The position numbers and the translations under genes are program-made. A stretch of DNA of 64,000 bases from Thozetella sp. PMI_491 (lineage: Eukaryota > Ascomycota > Sordariomycetes > Chaetosphaeriales > Chaetosphaeriaceae). The notes under the pieces are model-generated. The model did no database searches. It was not told the DNA's origin and was given only the letters and a program-made list of their open reading frames with translations. The number at the start of each line of letters is the position of its first letter. Positions within the stretch are counted from its first letter, which is position 1. The stretch spans positions 207,244 to 271,243 of the forward strand of contig MU270025.1 of the NCBI GenBank assembly GCA_021432635.1, read 5' to 3'. Positions 34,053 to 45,442 of the stretch are shown here, piece by piece.

Positions 34053-35075
34053 GGTCACGGATGGGCATGGCGGAACGAGCAGAGGGGAAGGTGATAAGAA
34101 ACAAACAGAACTTAAATAGGGACCGTGGGCACGAAACAACGGGGCCCTTCGCGGGCGAACTGGCGGCCAAGCCTTGCATACTGAACGGAGCCGGTTCGGA
34201 TCGGACGGGGGGGTCAGGGCGGCGCTACGATATGTAACAGAGGAGTCTGGGAGGATGGCTGGCCATTGGCGAGGGCTCGTCGGACGCTTCTCTTGAGAAG
34301 CGTTATTCCCGTGCGAGGGACGGCCAACATGCACCGGCACCGTGCAGACTCGCCGGTACCAGCATCAATGGGGGAGGTCGCCCTGCAAGACGAGCCGATT
34401 CAATTGGCCTATCAGGCCGATCGCAAAGAGCGATACGTGACCAGCATCCGTCTCTCTCAGAGGCCGGAGCCTGCGGTATCGGCCGGGGCCTTGTGGGGTT
34501 GGTGCCGTTCTCGACGGTTAGACCCATCGGCATCCCGGCATCCTAGTGAGGAGTGCACGCTACCCCGTGTGCCCGACTTTTCTACCTATGCTTCTTTTTC
34601 TACGTATGCATCTAGCCACTGGCATTGGCGGTGAGCCCCATGGCACCCAGCGACAGGCTAACTGCCGGCGAGGGGTTGGGACTTTGGGGGGCCAGCGCGC
34701 GTGGCCTATCCTGCTTGGGCTGTGGAAGTCGGTCCTGCCGCAAGAGGGTTCGTGTGGGTGGGTGTTGTTCGCTCGGCTCCTTCTTGCCGCTGTTGACCGA
34801 GATCCTGGCATCTAAGTGGGGCCGAGTGATAGGCAAAAGTGGGGTCAAAGCCGCCAGTGGCTTCGGGGGCTGGCCGAAACTGAGCCACAGAGGGACAGAG
34901 CTCCAGCCACACCTTGAAGTCCAGCTGTCTTCAATGCAAGCTACCGAATGACGGCACCGTGCCGTCGATCTGGCAGCAATTGCGAAACCCCGTGGCCAGA
35001 GGGTGATGCGAAGAGGCTGCCCCAACACCAAAATATAGAGGAAAATCCAGCCCTTGCCACAGGTTAGATCCTCCC
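34053..35075. promoter_or_regulatory. divergent spacer, MFS exporter / Ufe1
   Basis: About 1.02 kb with only short frames of no recognisable content. Promoter role for both divergent genes is inferred. Confidence 0.5.
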
Positions 35076-36301
35076 ATGGCGGACCTGACCGTCACGTTCA
35101 ATGGCCTCCTCAAGGAGAGGGAGGCCAGGCCCACGCGGAAACGGCCCTTTGACATCGACACCATCGACGAGTTCCTCAAGGAGGCATACCGGATCGTGAG
35201 TCTCTCTTCCTCGCACTGCGGCTGCGTATCTATTTAGCTTACGCCTGGTTTCTCCGCAGAGCTCCCTCATTAGCCGTCTATACACCGATCTCCGCGATGT
35301 TCGGCAAGCCTACCTGTCGACCGCAGCCCCGCGTAAAACGCATCTGCGGACCAAGAGCGCCGCCGCGCCACCGATCTATCTCACCGACCGGCAACGCGAG
35401 GAGATCGATGCAAGCACGAAGATGAAGCTCCGCGAGCTGAACGGAACCATTCGCACGCTGGCCGACGCCGAGCAGCTGCGCCAGAACACCGAGACGGCGC
35501 TCCTCCAGAAGAAGTTCTCGCGGGGGCTTGGTGCCCTGGGATCATGGGCGGCGGGCGGCGGGTCCGCACTCGGGCTGGGGAGCAGGAAGAGTCCGGAGCA
35601 GGTGGCGGCCGAGGACGCCGCCAAGCAGATCGGGGCACATCGAGAGAGCGTACTGCTCTACCTCCGCCAGCGGCTGCAGGAAGTCATCCGCCTGCAGCAG
35701 AGCATGATGGAGGCGCGCATCACACGGGAGATGGAGAAGAAGAGGAGCGTGCTGGCAAAGGCAGGCAGCGGACAGATGAGCATGGGGGCAGGCTTTAGCG
35801 ACTTCAATATGACGAGCTCGACGGGCAGCTTAGCCGGGAGCAGCACCAGCCGCGATGCGGCGGTGCGTCTGGAGGAGGAAAAGAAGCATTCGGCGCGGGA
35901 CGGGCCCGGATACGAGCTCACAGACGCCCAGGTGCAGATGTTCGAGGAGGGCAACCAGATCATGCTCAAGCACATGCAGAGCTCGCTAGACAAAGTCAGG
36001 TGGGCTCTTCAGTCTCTAACCCCCGCCTACCGACGGCTAAGCTAACCTTCGCTTCTCTAGGACGGCCGAACAATCTCTGGTCGAGATCTCGGAGCTCCAG
36101 ACCATGCTGGTCAACAACCTTGCGACGCAGTCCGCCCACATCGACCTGCTGGTCGCCGACTCGTTCAGGACCGAGGAGAATGTCGGGGGTGGAAACAAGC
36201 AGCTTACGAAGGCGACGCAGCGGCCAAGCACGGCGCGGTATACATTCTTTGCCGCCACGGGGCTCTGTTTGTTATTGATTGGGTGGGACTTGATTATATA
36301 G
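35076..36301 (+). CDS. UFE1: ER Qa-SNARE, syntaxin 18/Ufe1 family
   Basis: Exons 35076-35195, 35260-35999 and 36061-36301 encode 366 residues. Ufe1/syntaxin 18 is the ER target SNARE for retrograde Golgi-to-ER transport, partnering Use1, Sec20 and Sec22. The N-terminus starts MADLTVTFNGLLKE, matching the conserved peptide that binds Sly1 and the NRZ/Dsl1 side. The middle is helical with a Ser/Gly insertion. The SNARE motif runs from about MFEEGNQIMLKHMQ to SAHIDLLVADS with the EISELQTMLV zero-layer region. A single C-terminal anchor (FFAATGLCLLLIGWDLII) ends the protein. The last intron splits the SNARE motif. All splice junctions keep frame. Confidence 0.9.
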
Positions 36302-37366
36302 CGCCGCGCCGCGCCTCAGGCGCAAGGTTAAAGAAAAGAAAGACCACCATACAAAGAAAGGTAAACCATCCATATGGCCGACTTTAGTGTGCCGCCTGCG
36401 TAGACCTCTGTATGTTTTAGTCCGCAACACAGGACTCGGGTGATCACGGTTGTGCTTGTGGGGGGAGGGGGACCCCATCCCATTCCCCAGTGTCAGTGGA
36501 CTGGGGGAGGGGAGCCCACATGCCACTAGCACGAACCCCAGATCGTAGCTATTTAGTCAGTCAGCACCAGAGGCAGAGCGGGCGTGTGGCACATGCAAAA
36601 AAAGGGCGGCCACGCGCGCAGTGTCCCTGGGACGCAAATGTGGTAAGGCCTTGGCAATATCCCTTATCTCTGGTGCCGCGTGCGAGCAAAAACCGCGGAG
36701 GAGCCGCTCAGCCTTGCGATTACCTCGGCCGCCATGGGTCGCGGGGCGTTCGGCTGGCCGCGCCCCCAGGAGCCTTTTTCCGACCAGGCCGTGGGCCGAG
36801 CTTCACATGCGCCTTATGACCTCACCCGATGCTGGGGCCACTCGCGAATTTAAACAGCTGTCTGCCCCCCCTGGTCGAAAGAGCTCACTGGATTTCTTCT
36901 AGGCAACCTACTGCGAATCACCGCTCCAGTTTGTCGCAAGCAGATTTGCTGTTCTCCCCCCAGTGGACCCGAGGTGCAACTGCATCCCCTCCCTAAGAGC
37001 CCCGAAATCTGCAGGCGTCCTCCTCTTTCGGACCTCGAAACCTTTTTTTTTTCTCGTGTTTTTTTTGGCGTTTTGCCTGGAAACGCGGCCATTTGCCGGT
37101 TCCCCGGTGGTGAGTGACCCTTTGGGCCGGACGAAGCGGGAACCTCCTAGCGCAGGCCCAGCCTACCAGAAGGCGCGAAAAGCCTCTTACCTACCCCATA
37201 TCGGAGCCGCTCCTCTCACAGGGCCCAGGGAGCTTGGGTGGCCTGCACGAGGCGCATAGGTGCCCTGCAGCTCGGCTGGTGCGTCAGGCACGGGGCCCGT
37301 TACACTGGGAAAGTGGTTTGAGCCAAATAAAAAAACGAGCGAGTGCGGCAAGAAGGAACGCCCAGA
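36302..37366. other. intergenic between Ufe1 and aspartate aminotransferase
   Basis: About 1.06 kb with T-rich runs near 37041-37065 and no recognised gene. Contains the Ufe1 3' end and the promoter of the aminotransferase. Confidence 0.55.
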
Positions 37367-38968
37367 ATGCCGTCTGATTCATATTCTCGTGCCTCGCCCT
37401 CCTCCGCTTCTTCCTCCACAAATCTCTCTCCTTCCTCAGCATCTTCCCCCATCACCCGCCTCCAGAGCATCGCAAACCAGATGGCGTCCCCCGTGTCAGC
37501 AACCAGCTTCCCCGCCGATGCGGTGCCCCAGGCCCCCGAGGATCCCCTCTTCGGCCTGATGAGGGCGTACCGCGCCGACCAGAGCCCGGACAAGGTCGAC
37601 TTGGTGGGGCAACCCCCCCTCCTCCGCCCTCGCACCGGCGTTTTTGCCCCCCATTGTGCCTGCTAACGTTTGCTCGTTCCTCTGCTCTAGGGAATTGGCG
37701 CCTACCGCGACGACAATGCGAAGCCTTGGGTGCTCCCCGTCGTCAAGAAGGTGAGTCGAGTTGGGCTCCCACCGCTCTTCCCGGCGGCTGTGCAACCATG
37801 ACGGATTTGCGTCATGGGCGCATCTCGCCCGATTGCCCCGCCATCCCGAAAAGCCGAAAGCTGACCAGTGGCACCCCTCCACGCCACACAGGCCGATGAG
37901 ATCCTCCGCAACGACCCCGAGCTGAACCACGAGTACCTGCCCATCGCCGGATTGGCCCCGTTCACCACCAAGGCCGCCGACCTCATCCTAGGCGCCGACT
38001 CGCCCGCCCTCGCCGGCAAACGCGCGAGCTCGGTGCAGACCATCTCGGGTACCGGTGCCGTGCACTTGGGAGCTCTCTTCTTGGCCAAGTTTTACAAGGT
38101 CAACGGCGCCAACCGCACTGTATACCTCAGCAACCCGACCTGGGCGAACCACAACCAGATCTTCACCAATGTCGGGCTCCCTATCGCCACCTACCCTTAC
38201 TTCGACAAGCAGACCAAGGGTCTTGACTTCGCCGGCATGAAGAAGGCGCTGGCCGAGGCCCCCGAGAGGAGCATCATTCTCCTCCACGCTTGCGCCCACA
38301 ACCCGACCGGCGTTGACCCCACCGCCGAGCAGTGGCGCGAGATCGCCGAGGTCATCCGGGCCCGCAAGCACTTCCCCTTTTTCGACTGCGCCTACCAGGG
38401 TTTCGCCTCAGGCGACCTCGACCGCGACGCTGGAGCCGTGCGTTACTTTGTCGAGCAAGGCTTCGAGCTCGTCATTGCCCAGTCGTTCGCCAAGAACTTT
38501 GGTCTGTACGGTGAGCGTGCCGGCTGCTTCCACTATGTGGCCCCGCCCACGCCCGACGCCGAGAACATCACCAGCCGCGTGGCCAGCCAGCTGGCTATCC
38601 TGCAGCGCTCCGAGATCAGCAACCCGCCGATCTACGGTGCCCGCATCGCCGCCACTGTCCTCAACGACGCGGCCCTGTTCGCCGAGTGGAAGGAGAACCT
38701 GCGCACCATGTCGGGCCGCATCATCACCATGCGCGAGGCCCTGCGCGGCAAGCTCGACGCTCTGGGCACGCCCGGCACTTGGAACCACATCACCGACCAG
38801 ATCGGCATGTTCAGCTTCACCGGCCTCTCGGAGCCGCAGGTGCTGAAGCTGCGCGAGCAGTTCCACATCTACATGACCAAGAACGGCCGCATCAGCATGG
38901 CTGGCCTCAACACAAGGAACGTTGAGTACGTCGCGAAGGCGATAGACAATGTCGTCCGCGGGGCGTAG
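37367..38968 (+). CDS. AAT2: aspartate aminotransferase
   Basis: Exons 37367-37603, 37691-37750 and 37892-38968 encode 457 residues, or 419 if translation starts at the internal ATG at 37481 (MASPVSATSFPADAV). The PLP enzyme interconverts aspartate plus 2-oxoglutarate and oxaloacetate plus glutamate. Class-I landmarks are complete: [70 protein letters not shown] (PLP-binding Lys) and the C-terminal GRISMAGLNTRNVEYVAKAID. The extra 38 residues from the first ATG are Ser-rich with few charges, so they may be a leader or untranslated. The sequence is the cytosolic/peroxisomal type rather than the mitochondrial one. No canonical C-terminal PTS1 (ends VVRGA). Confidence 0.93.
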
Positions 38969-39280
38969 AGCGTAGAGCACGGAAAACTCGGCTCGGTAGA
39001 TTTTGTGTGCTGAAGGATTTTCCTCTGGGCTGGTCACAATAGAGTAGGCATAAGGGACGGATTCCTGCAATGAATCATGGACAGACGCACTCAGCTCCGC
39101 ATCGGTGGTTAGCTTTCGCGATCAAAAATTTACCAGGGCCTGCACACACGCATGGCCATTATCCCCAGTGCACGCAGTCTTCACGTTCGACCCTTGACGG
39201 GGCCGTGATCTCGATGCGAAAGCGTGTTTTGCTATTGCTGATGTCTAGGCGTGCTACATTGCCATCACGCTAACTCGTGT
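38969..39280. other. convergent 3' spacer
   Basis: About 310 bp between the aminotransferase and reductase stops. Nothing coding recognised. Confidence 0.6.
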
Positions 39281-40375
39281 CTAGGTGCTTAGGGCACCCT
39301 TGCTGGATCGCTCCGCCTGCAGGAGCTGCTCATACGAGTCCAAGAGCGACTGGTCAAGAGCTGTGTATTCAACGCCGAGGACGGTTGGGACCTTTGTCCC
39401 GTCAGCATCGTAAGTAGTTTCCTTCGCCCTCTCCCCGGCCCCAGGCTCCCCAACGGCCACCCGCTCGTGTAGGCCAAGCGTCTGTGGCAACCGGTGGATT
39501 GCATCGCGGATGAACTGCCAGTGCGTGCGCTGCCCGCAGAGAAACCGCTGTCCGCCCGCCTCAGGCACGGCTATCGATGCCAGCAGCGCCGACGCTACGA
39601 CGCGTACATCGACCCACGTGCCGAGGTGGTAGCTGTTCCAGGGAGGCGGCACATCGGCAGGGACGACCAGCTCCCACAGCATCGAACTCGTCATGTTGAG
39701 ATGCTTCAAGTCCGGCCGGCCCTCGCCATTCGGGCCCTCCACTTGTGGCCCGAAGATAGCGGTGGATGCGACTGAAACAAAGTCAAAGGTGACGGGGTTT
39801 TCCCGCACGTATTCCCACATGGCGCGCTCGGCCAGTGCCTTGGAGCCGGCGTATGCGGCCATCTCGCCGCCCGTCGCAGCCATCTCATATGTCAAGGGGC
39901 TCCAGTCGTCGGACGTGTACGTGACGCCGGGGCTGTCGTCGGCGCGAGTGATGTCAAGGATGGCGGCGAATGAGGACACGTGGACTACGCGCCGAAGCGT
40001 CGGGCCGCCATACCGGGCAGCGGCGTCGAGGATAGCGGTCCCGCTGTTGATGGCGGGGTCTAATACGTCTCGCCGCGGGTCCTGCGGGTTGATAGTGATG
40101 GGCGAGGCGGCGTTGATGATGGCTGTGATTGGCGTCGTAGCTAAGGTGAAGGCCGGCTGGAATAATGCGGCCTGCGTAATGTCGGGGACCTGGACGAGGG
40201 CAAGCCTTGACTCGGACATCGAAGGGAAGATGGCCCGGACCGCAGCGGCAGATGATGTAGAACGCACCGTGCCGACGATGTTCCAGCCCCTGGCGAGCGC
40301 CTGCTTAATCGTGTGCAGCGCAAGATAGCCGTTGGCTCCCGTGATGAGGATCGTTTCCGGCGTGGAGGTCGACAT
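39281..40375 (-). CDS. NAD(P)-dependent epimerase/dehydratase, DFR-type ketone/aldehyde reductase
   Basis: A 364-residue single-exon extended short-chain dehydrogenase. The Rossmann motif is TILITGANGYLALHTIKQAL at residues 8-27; the catalytic pair is in YAGSKALAERAMW (YxxxK), and VVHVSSFAAILD supplies the Ser. The arrangement resembles fungal dihydroflavonol-4-reductase and aldehyde/methylglyoxal (Gre2-type) reductases. Substrate unknown. It stands divergent from a Zn2Cys6 regulator gene 584 bp away, a common arrangement for a regulator and its target, but that regulator appears damaged. Confidence 0.88.
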   Translation of the reverse strand: MSTSTPETILITGANGYLALHTIKQALARGWNIVGTVRSTSSAAAVRAIFPSMSESRLALVQVPDITQAALFQPAFTLATTPITAIINAASPITINPQDPRRDVLDPAINSGTAILDAAARYGGPTLRRVVHVSSFAAILDITRADDSPGVTYTSDDWSPLTYEMAATGGEMAAYAGSKALAERAMWEYVRENPVTFDFVSVASTAIFGPQVEGPNGEGRPDLKHLNMTSSMLWELVVPADVPPPWNSYHLGTWVDVRVVASALLASIAVPEAGGQRFLCGQRTHWQFIRDAIHRLPQTLGLHERVAVGEPGAGERAKETTYDADGTKVPTVLGVEYTALDQSLLDSYEQLLQAERSSKGALST

Positions 40376-40959
40376 CTTAAACTAGATAGGGGACAATCTT
40401 GTCTTGCTGTCACTCTTCTGGCTATGTTATTTCATCTATTGAACGGATTCTACTCCTGAGATGCTTTATATTATATTTCACCCTCGAACGAACCGAAGGA
40501 ATATATATAGCTATCTCATCCTTACTCAACCTTGTAGGCGGATGTTGCGGCCAACCCTTGTGGCCCTTATGTCCGGTCCCCATTCCTTCTCTGCTAATAT
40601 ACCACGGAGCTAACATGAATCTGGTTGTAACCTTAGACTCTGTATGCGGGATGTTCTGGGCGTGTCGAAAGATGTTGGCGGTCTTAGCTCATCATCAACT
40701 TCGGGCTCGAGGCATTCAACCCCTGAGTGAACTATTTTGCTGACGCCAGCTATGGCAACCAGATTAGGCTTAGCCACGGCCCAGGGTCCACTTTCACTGC
40801 ATCAACGAGTCAAGTAGGTATAGTTATATGGATGCTGATCATTCCGGCGGCCGGAGGCAAGCTTTACTCCGAACCCCCGGCCTTCTTGCGCCCGAACTAG
40901 GTGCGCCCGAACTAGGTCTGTCATGCCTGCTAGATGATTGGGTCTAGTCCCTCACTACT
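40376..40959. promoter_or_regulatory. divergent spacer, reductase / regulator
   Basis: A 584 bp AT-richer spacer between divergent genes, containing a short direct repeat of TGCGCCCGAACTAGG near 40888-40917. No gene recognised. Promoter role inferred. Confidence 0.5.
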
Positions 40960-43786
40960 ATGAATGGCGACGCAGGCAAATATGGTAAGCAGGCAAATGC
41001 TCCTGCCCCCGAGACATCTGCCGAGTCGTCGCCCGCCGAGGTGGCAGCGAAGGCGAAGAGACCTCGGCTGCAATACTCGTGCACGCACTGTCGCGAGAAA
41101 AAGTAGGCGTCTCTCTGCGTGTCCGCTCCCTCCGTGGCGTGATTCTAAGACTCAAGCGTGCTGCTAGGCTGAAGTGCAACCGCGCCGTGCCGTGCGACCA
41201 GTGTGAGAAGCGCAAGATCGAAGACTCATGCAATTACATTTTCAAGAACGCTAGCCCGGCCGTTAAGGTACCTGCCGTGCACAGGGCCCGTCAGATAGTT
41301 GCGGAGAATGCGGCTCTTAAGAAACGAGTCGCAGAATTAGCGGAGCTCGTCACCCCGTCGGGGCTGCGGCGTAGCGGATCTGCTCAGCGTCCCCCCTCTA
41401 CACACCTATATTCTCCTGCGGCTGCTCTAGGGAACCAGGGAGATGATGAGGCGGACGTGGCCACCTGGTCCGGCAGCCACGATGCGACCACTGCCGGCGT
41501 GCTAGTGGATGAGAGCCAGCGCCATCTTTAAGACCAGAGCTGGGAGGGTATCTTCGACGAAGTGAGCCGCTTGCCATCCACTTATAATCCATGACACAAA
41601 ACGGGATCTGATGCGGTGTGTAGATAGTGGCGGCCACGGCAGAACTGTCCACCCAGGATAACGAGGTTGAAGCAGGGTCCCCCGGCACAACGACTGAAGC
41701 TGAAGGGCCGCTAGTCTTGCTTAGGGGACCCCCGGACCTCACTGTGAGAGAGCTCCTCAAGGCTCTCCCACCGCGATCTATTGCAGACAAGCTGATTACC
41801 GAGTTCTTTCAACTCGAAGAGCCAGGATGGAGTGCGCAACCTACTGCCTTCGGCATTGATGGATGCTAACACGGCTATGACACTAGTGGCAATTCATCTC
41901 CCTACCTTCTTAGAGCAGGTCCGTGGCTTCCGTGCTCTTTCAGTATATTCCTTGCGGCTGACTCTTGACAGTATGACAACTTTTGGGCCGCCCCTGAGGA
42001 CGTGTCATTCACGTGGCTAGCTCTCCTATACACGATATTTAGCTATGCTAGCTGGTATTGTATCAAGTCAGGCGAGCCCAGTGTATTCGAAGAGCTGAGC
42101 GCAGCAGTGGCGGCCGGCAATGCGTTCCGAGCGGCGGCAGCTCAGTGCTTTGTCCGTGGCAACTACACGATCCCTGGGAAGCACAAGGTGGAGGCTCTCG
42201 TCATCTACTTCGGCATGGAGTACTTTCGTAACGCGCAGCAGGCGACGGCCCCGCTGTCCGCGCCCTTCCTCTGGGCCGGAATCGTGCGACTCGCCTTGCA
42301 CATGGGTTATCATCGCGACCCACGTCACTTCAAAGACATCACGCCTTTCGAGGGCGAGATGCGCCGCCGGGTATGGGCGCAGATTCTGGAGTGTGACACA
42401 GTAGTCTCCTTCATCTTCGGCCTGCCTCCAAGCGTGCCAGGTCGTTTTGTCGACACAGAGCTGCCGCGCAACCTGCACGACGAAGACTTGAGAGAAGACT
42501 TGACAGAGCTTCCGCCCCCGCGCCCCGATTCAGAGAAGACGCGAGTCTCGTAAGTCTACCCACTCGTCACCTCGATGCCCCTTTCTTGAAGCTACCGGTC
42601 GACTGAACCCCTAGCCGTATCTCGCCCGTCTAACCGTGGGATTCCAGGTACACGATCACGTCCTGCCGCCTGCATTCCGTGCTTGCCGATATCCTCAGTG
42701 CCATGATGGATCATGCCGGGGCTTCTTATACGAAGGTGTTGGAGCTCGACGCTAAGCTTAGGGCTGCTGAGCGCGCTATACCTACTTGGCTGCATCCAAA
42801 GTCCCTCACGCAATCCATGATGGATCCGGCCGGGGTCATCGTCCAGCGCTACTTGCTCCTCATTCTCGTGCAAAAGAGCCGGTGCATCCTCCACAGGCGC
42901 TGGATGAAGATGGGCAGGACGACAAGTGGTACGCCCGCAGCCACTGGGCCTGTATCGATGCCGCTATCATCCTTCTGCAAAACCAGTTTGAGATGGATAA
43001 CGAGTCAAAGCCAGGCGGAAGGCTCGCCAAGGTGCGGTGGGTGGTCATGCGGAACATTCCGGATTACCTCCTGGCCGGCATGATCCTGTGCTTAGAGCTG
43101 TCGTACCTGAGCAAAGCTTCTGACGAGCCCAGGCCGGACGTAGTCGTCCCGACGGAACAGATCTTGAACATGCTCCGCATGAGCCGGCAGATCTGGGCGG
43201 CAAGCCACAAAGAGTCCGCTGACGCCAGTCGGGCGTTCGAGATCATCAGTCGCATGTTGTCAATCTCCACGGGTGAGAAGTACCGCAGCAGTCTTGCTTC
43301 TAGTGACAGTGGAGAGGACGGCGAGGACCGGCTGCTCACCCGTCCCCAATACGCCCCGCCTCGTCCGACAGGTAAACAAGCACGCACATCCAGCGGTATA
43401 CCCGGCTGCAACTTGACATTTTCTACAGCTGAGTTAGTCGTGGATAGGACAATGTTTGGTCCAGCCTACAACACTACACCGTCGCTGTCATCCCACTTTC
43501 CATTCCCTAGCCCAAGCGTGCCGACAGCATCGAGCCTCCAGATGGATGCGTGGGCATCCCATCCCGGCCACAGCTCCTTTCCTGGCTTTGATGTTGAACA
43601 AGCGGATGTAATGCTGAACGTTGACCCAATTGCTGACTGGGTGAGTCAATACCTCCCAATTGATTCGGTTAATGGCGTGCTGATGCTGAGTGGGTATAGG
43701 CCTTGTTTGATGCTCAGATCCAGAACGTGCAGGGAGAAGAAACACAGATTCCCTGGGGTTCTTTTTTCAGCACGGCATACCAATAG
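40960..43786 (+). pseudogene. Zn2Cys6 transcription factor, probably inactivated
   Basis: The zinc cluster is split by intron 1: exon 1 40960-41102 ends CTHCREK(K), and the next starts at 41168 with LKCNRAVPCDQCEKRKIEDSC, giving Cys at 41, 44 and onwards. A coiled coil (IVAENAALKKRVAELAELV) follows. Further splice-consistent exons carry DQSWEGIFDE, EPGWMAIHLPTFLEQ, YDNFWAAPEDVSFTWLALLYTIFSYASWYCI, GMEYFRNAQQATAPLSAPFLWAGIVRLALHMGYHRDP and a C-terminus ending at 43786 after a last intron from 43639. Two defects remain that splicing does not explain: an in-frame TAA at 41529-41531, directly before DQSWEG, and a frame change between about 42900 and 42925 (HRRW in one frame, KWYARSHW in another). 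All splice sites are otherwise intact, so decay is recent, or there are two sequencing errors. Confidence 0.75.
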
Positions 43787-44150
43787 TGAAGCAGTGGGTA
43801 GAATAAATTAGGACTGCCTACACAGCCCTTACCAGATCTCTCTGTGCAGTTACTGCTTGAAGGTGAGTGGTCTATATGCTGAGTATGTGGTGCTTTGTCG
43901 ATAAAGTCTCTGTTGACTCAAGAAGAAAAGGATGATAAATAGGGAGCCATTCTCCGAAAATTTCAGCTTTAACTAAGGTATGCAGAGCATTATGGAGCGA
44001 AACTAATCGTACATCTCATCCAAACATGACAACACCGCCCGATCCTTGCCAATACGTATTTAGCATCGAAAAAAAGCCTCATAGAACGTGGGATATCTCC
44101 TTCACAGTTTCATAAATTCATAATGTGTGTTATTCGCGCTCAACAGCGAC
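43787..44150. other. convergent 3' spacer
   Basis: About 360 bp of AT-rich sequence between two stops; no gene recognised. Confidence 0.6.
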
Positions 44151-44945
44151 TTAGACCGGATATCCCGAGTTGGCGCCACTAGCGACGGGCCCTCCGGGGA
44201 CATTAGCCATGTTCCCCGCTCGGCTGTCCACGGTGGGATCCAACTTGTTGAGGAGATTCGAGCGATGAGGTCCGGCCGTCTTACTGGCAGGCCCAGTCGG
44301 ATCCATAACGTGGCGGTTCCCAGCATGGGAGCCCACTCCGGTATGCGCCGTCCCTACATTGCTGTGCGGACCAACCCCCGCATGTCGGCCGCCGACCGTC
44401 TCATACGCCGCAGCCCCGTGGTGGTGCCCGATAGGCTGCTCTGTGTAGCCGGCACCGGCAGTTGGATGCACGGAGCCCGTGGTGGCAACTGCTGGGTTGT
44501 TCGCAACCGACGAGTCAACGCGCGGGTCAAGAACATTGGCGATCTTGGAGTGATGCGCGTTCGTGTTGGCGACGACTGGACGGTGATCCGCCGTCGAGTC
44601 TACGCGCGGGTCGAGCTTGTTCATGAAGTCATGACGGTGGGGTCCTGCGGTGGTGGGAGCCGGGCCAGAGGCCGGCGAGCGGCCGTACTGTATGTAGCCA
44701 TGCTTGCCCTGCGTGGCGTTGATGTGCTCGTGCGGGCGGGGGTGGCCGGTCGTTGCGTACTCTGGGCCCATATTGGCACCCATATGAGAACCGGCCACGA
44801 CAGGGGCGCGACCGTTGTGTGCTCCCGCAGCGGTACGCGGGACAGATGGATCCGTCATTGCGGCATTGCCTTGGCCTGCGGTGTCGTAGTACTCCCGGCG
44901 CTCGGGGTGGGCGATGTTTTCGACCTTGCGAAGTATGGAAGACAT
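44151..44945 (-). CDS. hydrophilic NKLDPRVDS-repeat protein
   Basis: A 264-residue protein with no membrane segment or signal peptide. It contains three repeats of a motif of the form GPHRxDxxNKLDPRVDS: TAGPHRHDFMNKLDPRVDS, then HHSKIANVLDPRVDS, then TAGPHRSNLLNKLDPTVDS. Between them lie Gly/His/Ala/Thr-rich spacers (many GPH, HAG, VGxH). The N-terminus is SSILRKVENIAHPERREYYD. Such motif repeats occur in uncharacterised fungal proteins that look like stress hydrophilins; I know of no demonstrated biochemical role. Single exon. The promoter has an 11-bp triplication just upstream. Confidence 0.75.
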   Translation of the reverse strand: MSSILRKVENIAHPERREYYDTAGQGNAAMTDPSVPRTAAGAHNGRAPVVAGSHMGANMGPEYATTGHPRPHEHINATQGKHGYIQYGRSPASGPAPTTAGPHRHDFMNKLDPRVDSTADHRPVVANTNAHHSKIANVLDPRVDSSVANNPAVATTGSVHPTAGAGYTEQPIGHHHGAAAYETVGGRHAGVGPHSNVGTAHTGVGSHAGNRHVMDPTGPASKTAGPHRSNLLNKLDPTVDSRAGNMANVPGGPVASGANSGYPV

Positions 44946-45442
44946 GATTTATTGCGTGATATTTTCTCAGGGCTTCGACTTTTGCTATGATGTGGTTCTG
45001 CTGTGGTTCTGCTGTGGTTCTGCACAGTGGTATTGAGGGCTGACTTGGCATGATCGAGGACGTATTTATATCGAGAGTACACATCAAGAAACCTGTTTCC
45101 ATGGAACTCTACGAGTGACTGAAAATTAGTGGCTTCTATGATTTCATAAAACGTCATGTAAATATCTTTGCGAGTGAGTGTTTGGCGTATACTTCAAAGT
45201 CCACATGATCGGACCATTCGTCATGGACTAGGTTGATGTCTCTATTATTTTGGAGCCAATAGACCCTTTTGGGCAGGGATCGCCAGGGAACGCCCAGATC
45301 CTCACAGAGGCGAAACGCAGGGCCCAGAAGTACGCTATGATCCCGAATACCGATTTGTGAATTCATGCGACCCTATTGTAATGTACAGTGTCCATCGTAG
45401 AGCTAAAATATTTGGTACATTGTTGCATGGAATCTAGGGAAG
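44946..45442. other. intergenic with promoter of the NKLDPRVDS protein
   Basis: About 500 bp. Apart from the 11-bp triplication, a 70-codon minus-strand frame (45154-45366) is present but not recognised and not supported as a gene. Confidence 0.5.
44991..45023. repeat. 11-bp direct repeat, three perfect copies
   Basis: The unit tgtggttctgc occurs three times head to tail, 46-78 bp upstream of the ATG of the NKLDPRVDS-repeat gene, in its presumed 5' leader or proximal promoter. Complementary strand reads GCAGAACCACA. Possibly an array of regulator sites. Confidence 0.9.

Noticed and set aside
45154-45366. 70-codon minus frame (starts MNSQIGIRDHSVLLGPAFRL)
   Set aside because: It looks protein-like but is short, has no recognised family and no supporting splice partner. 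It could be a gene remnant, but I cannot support it.
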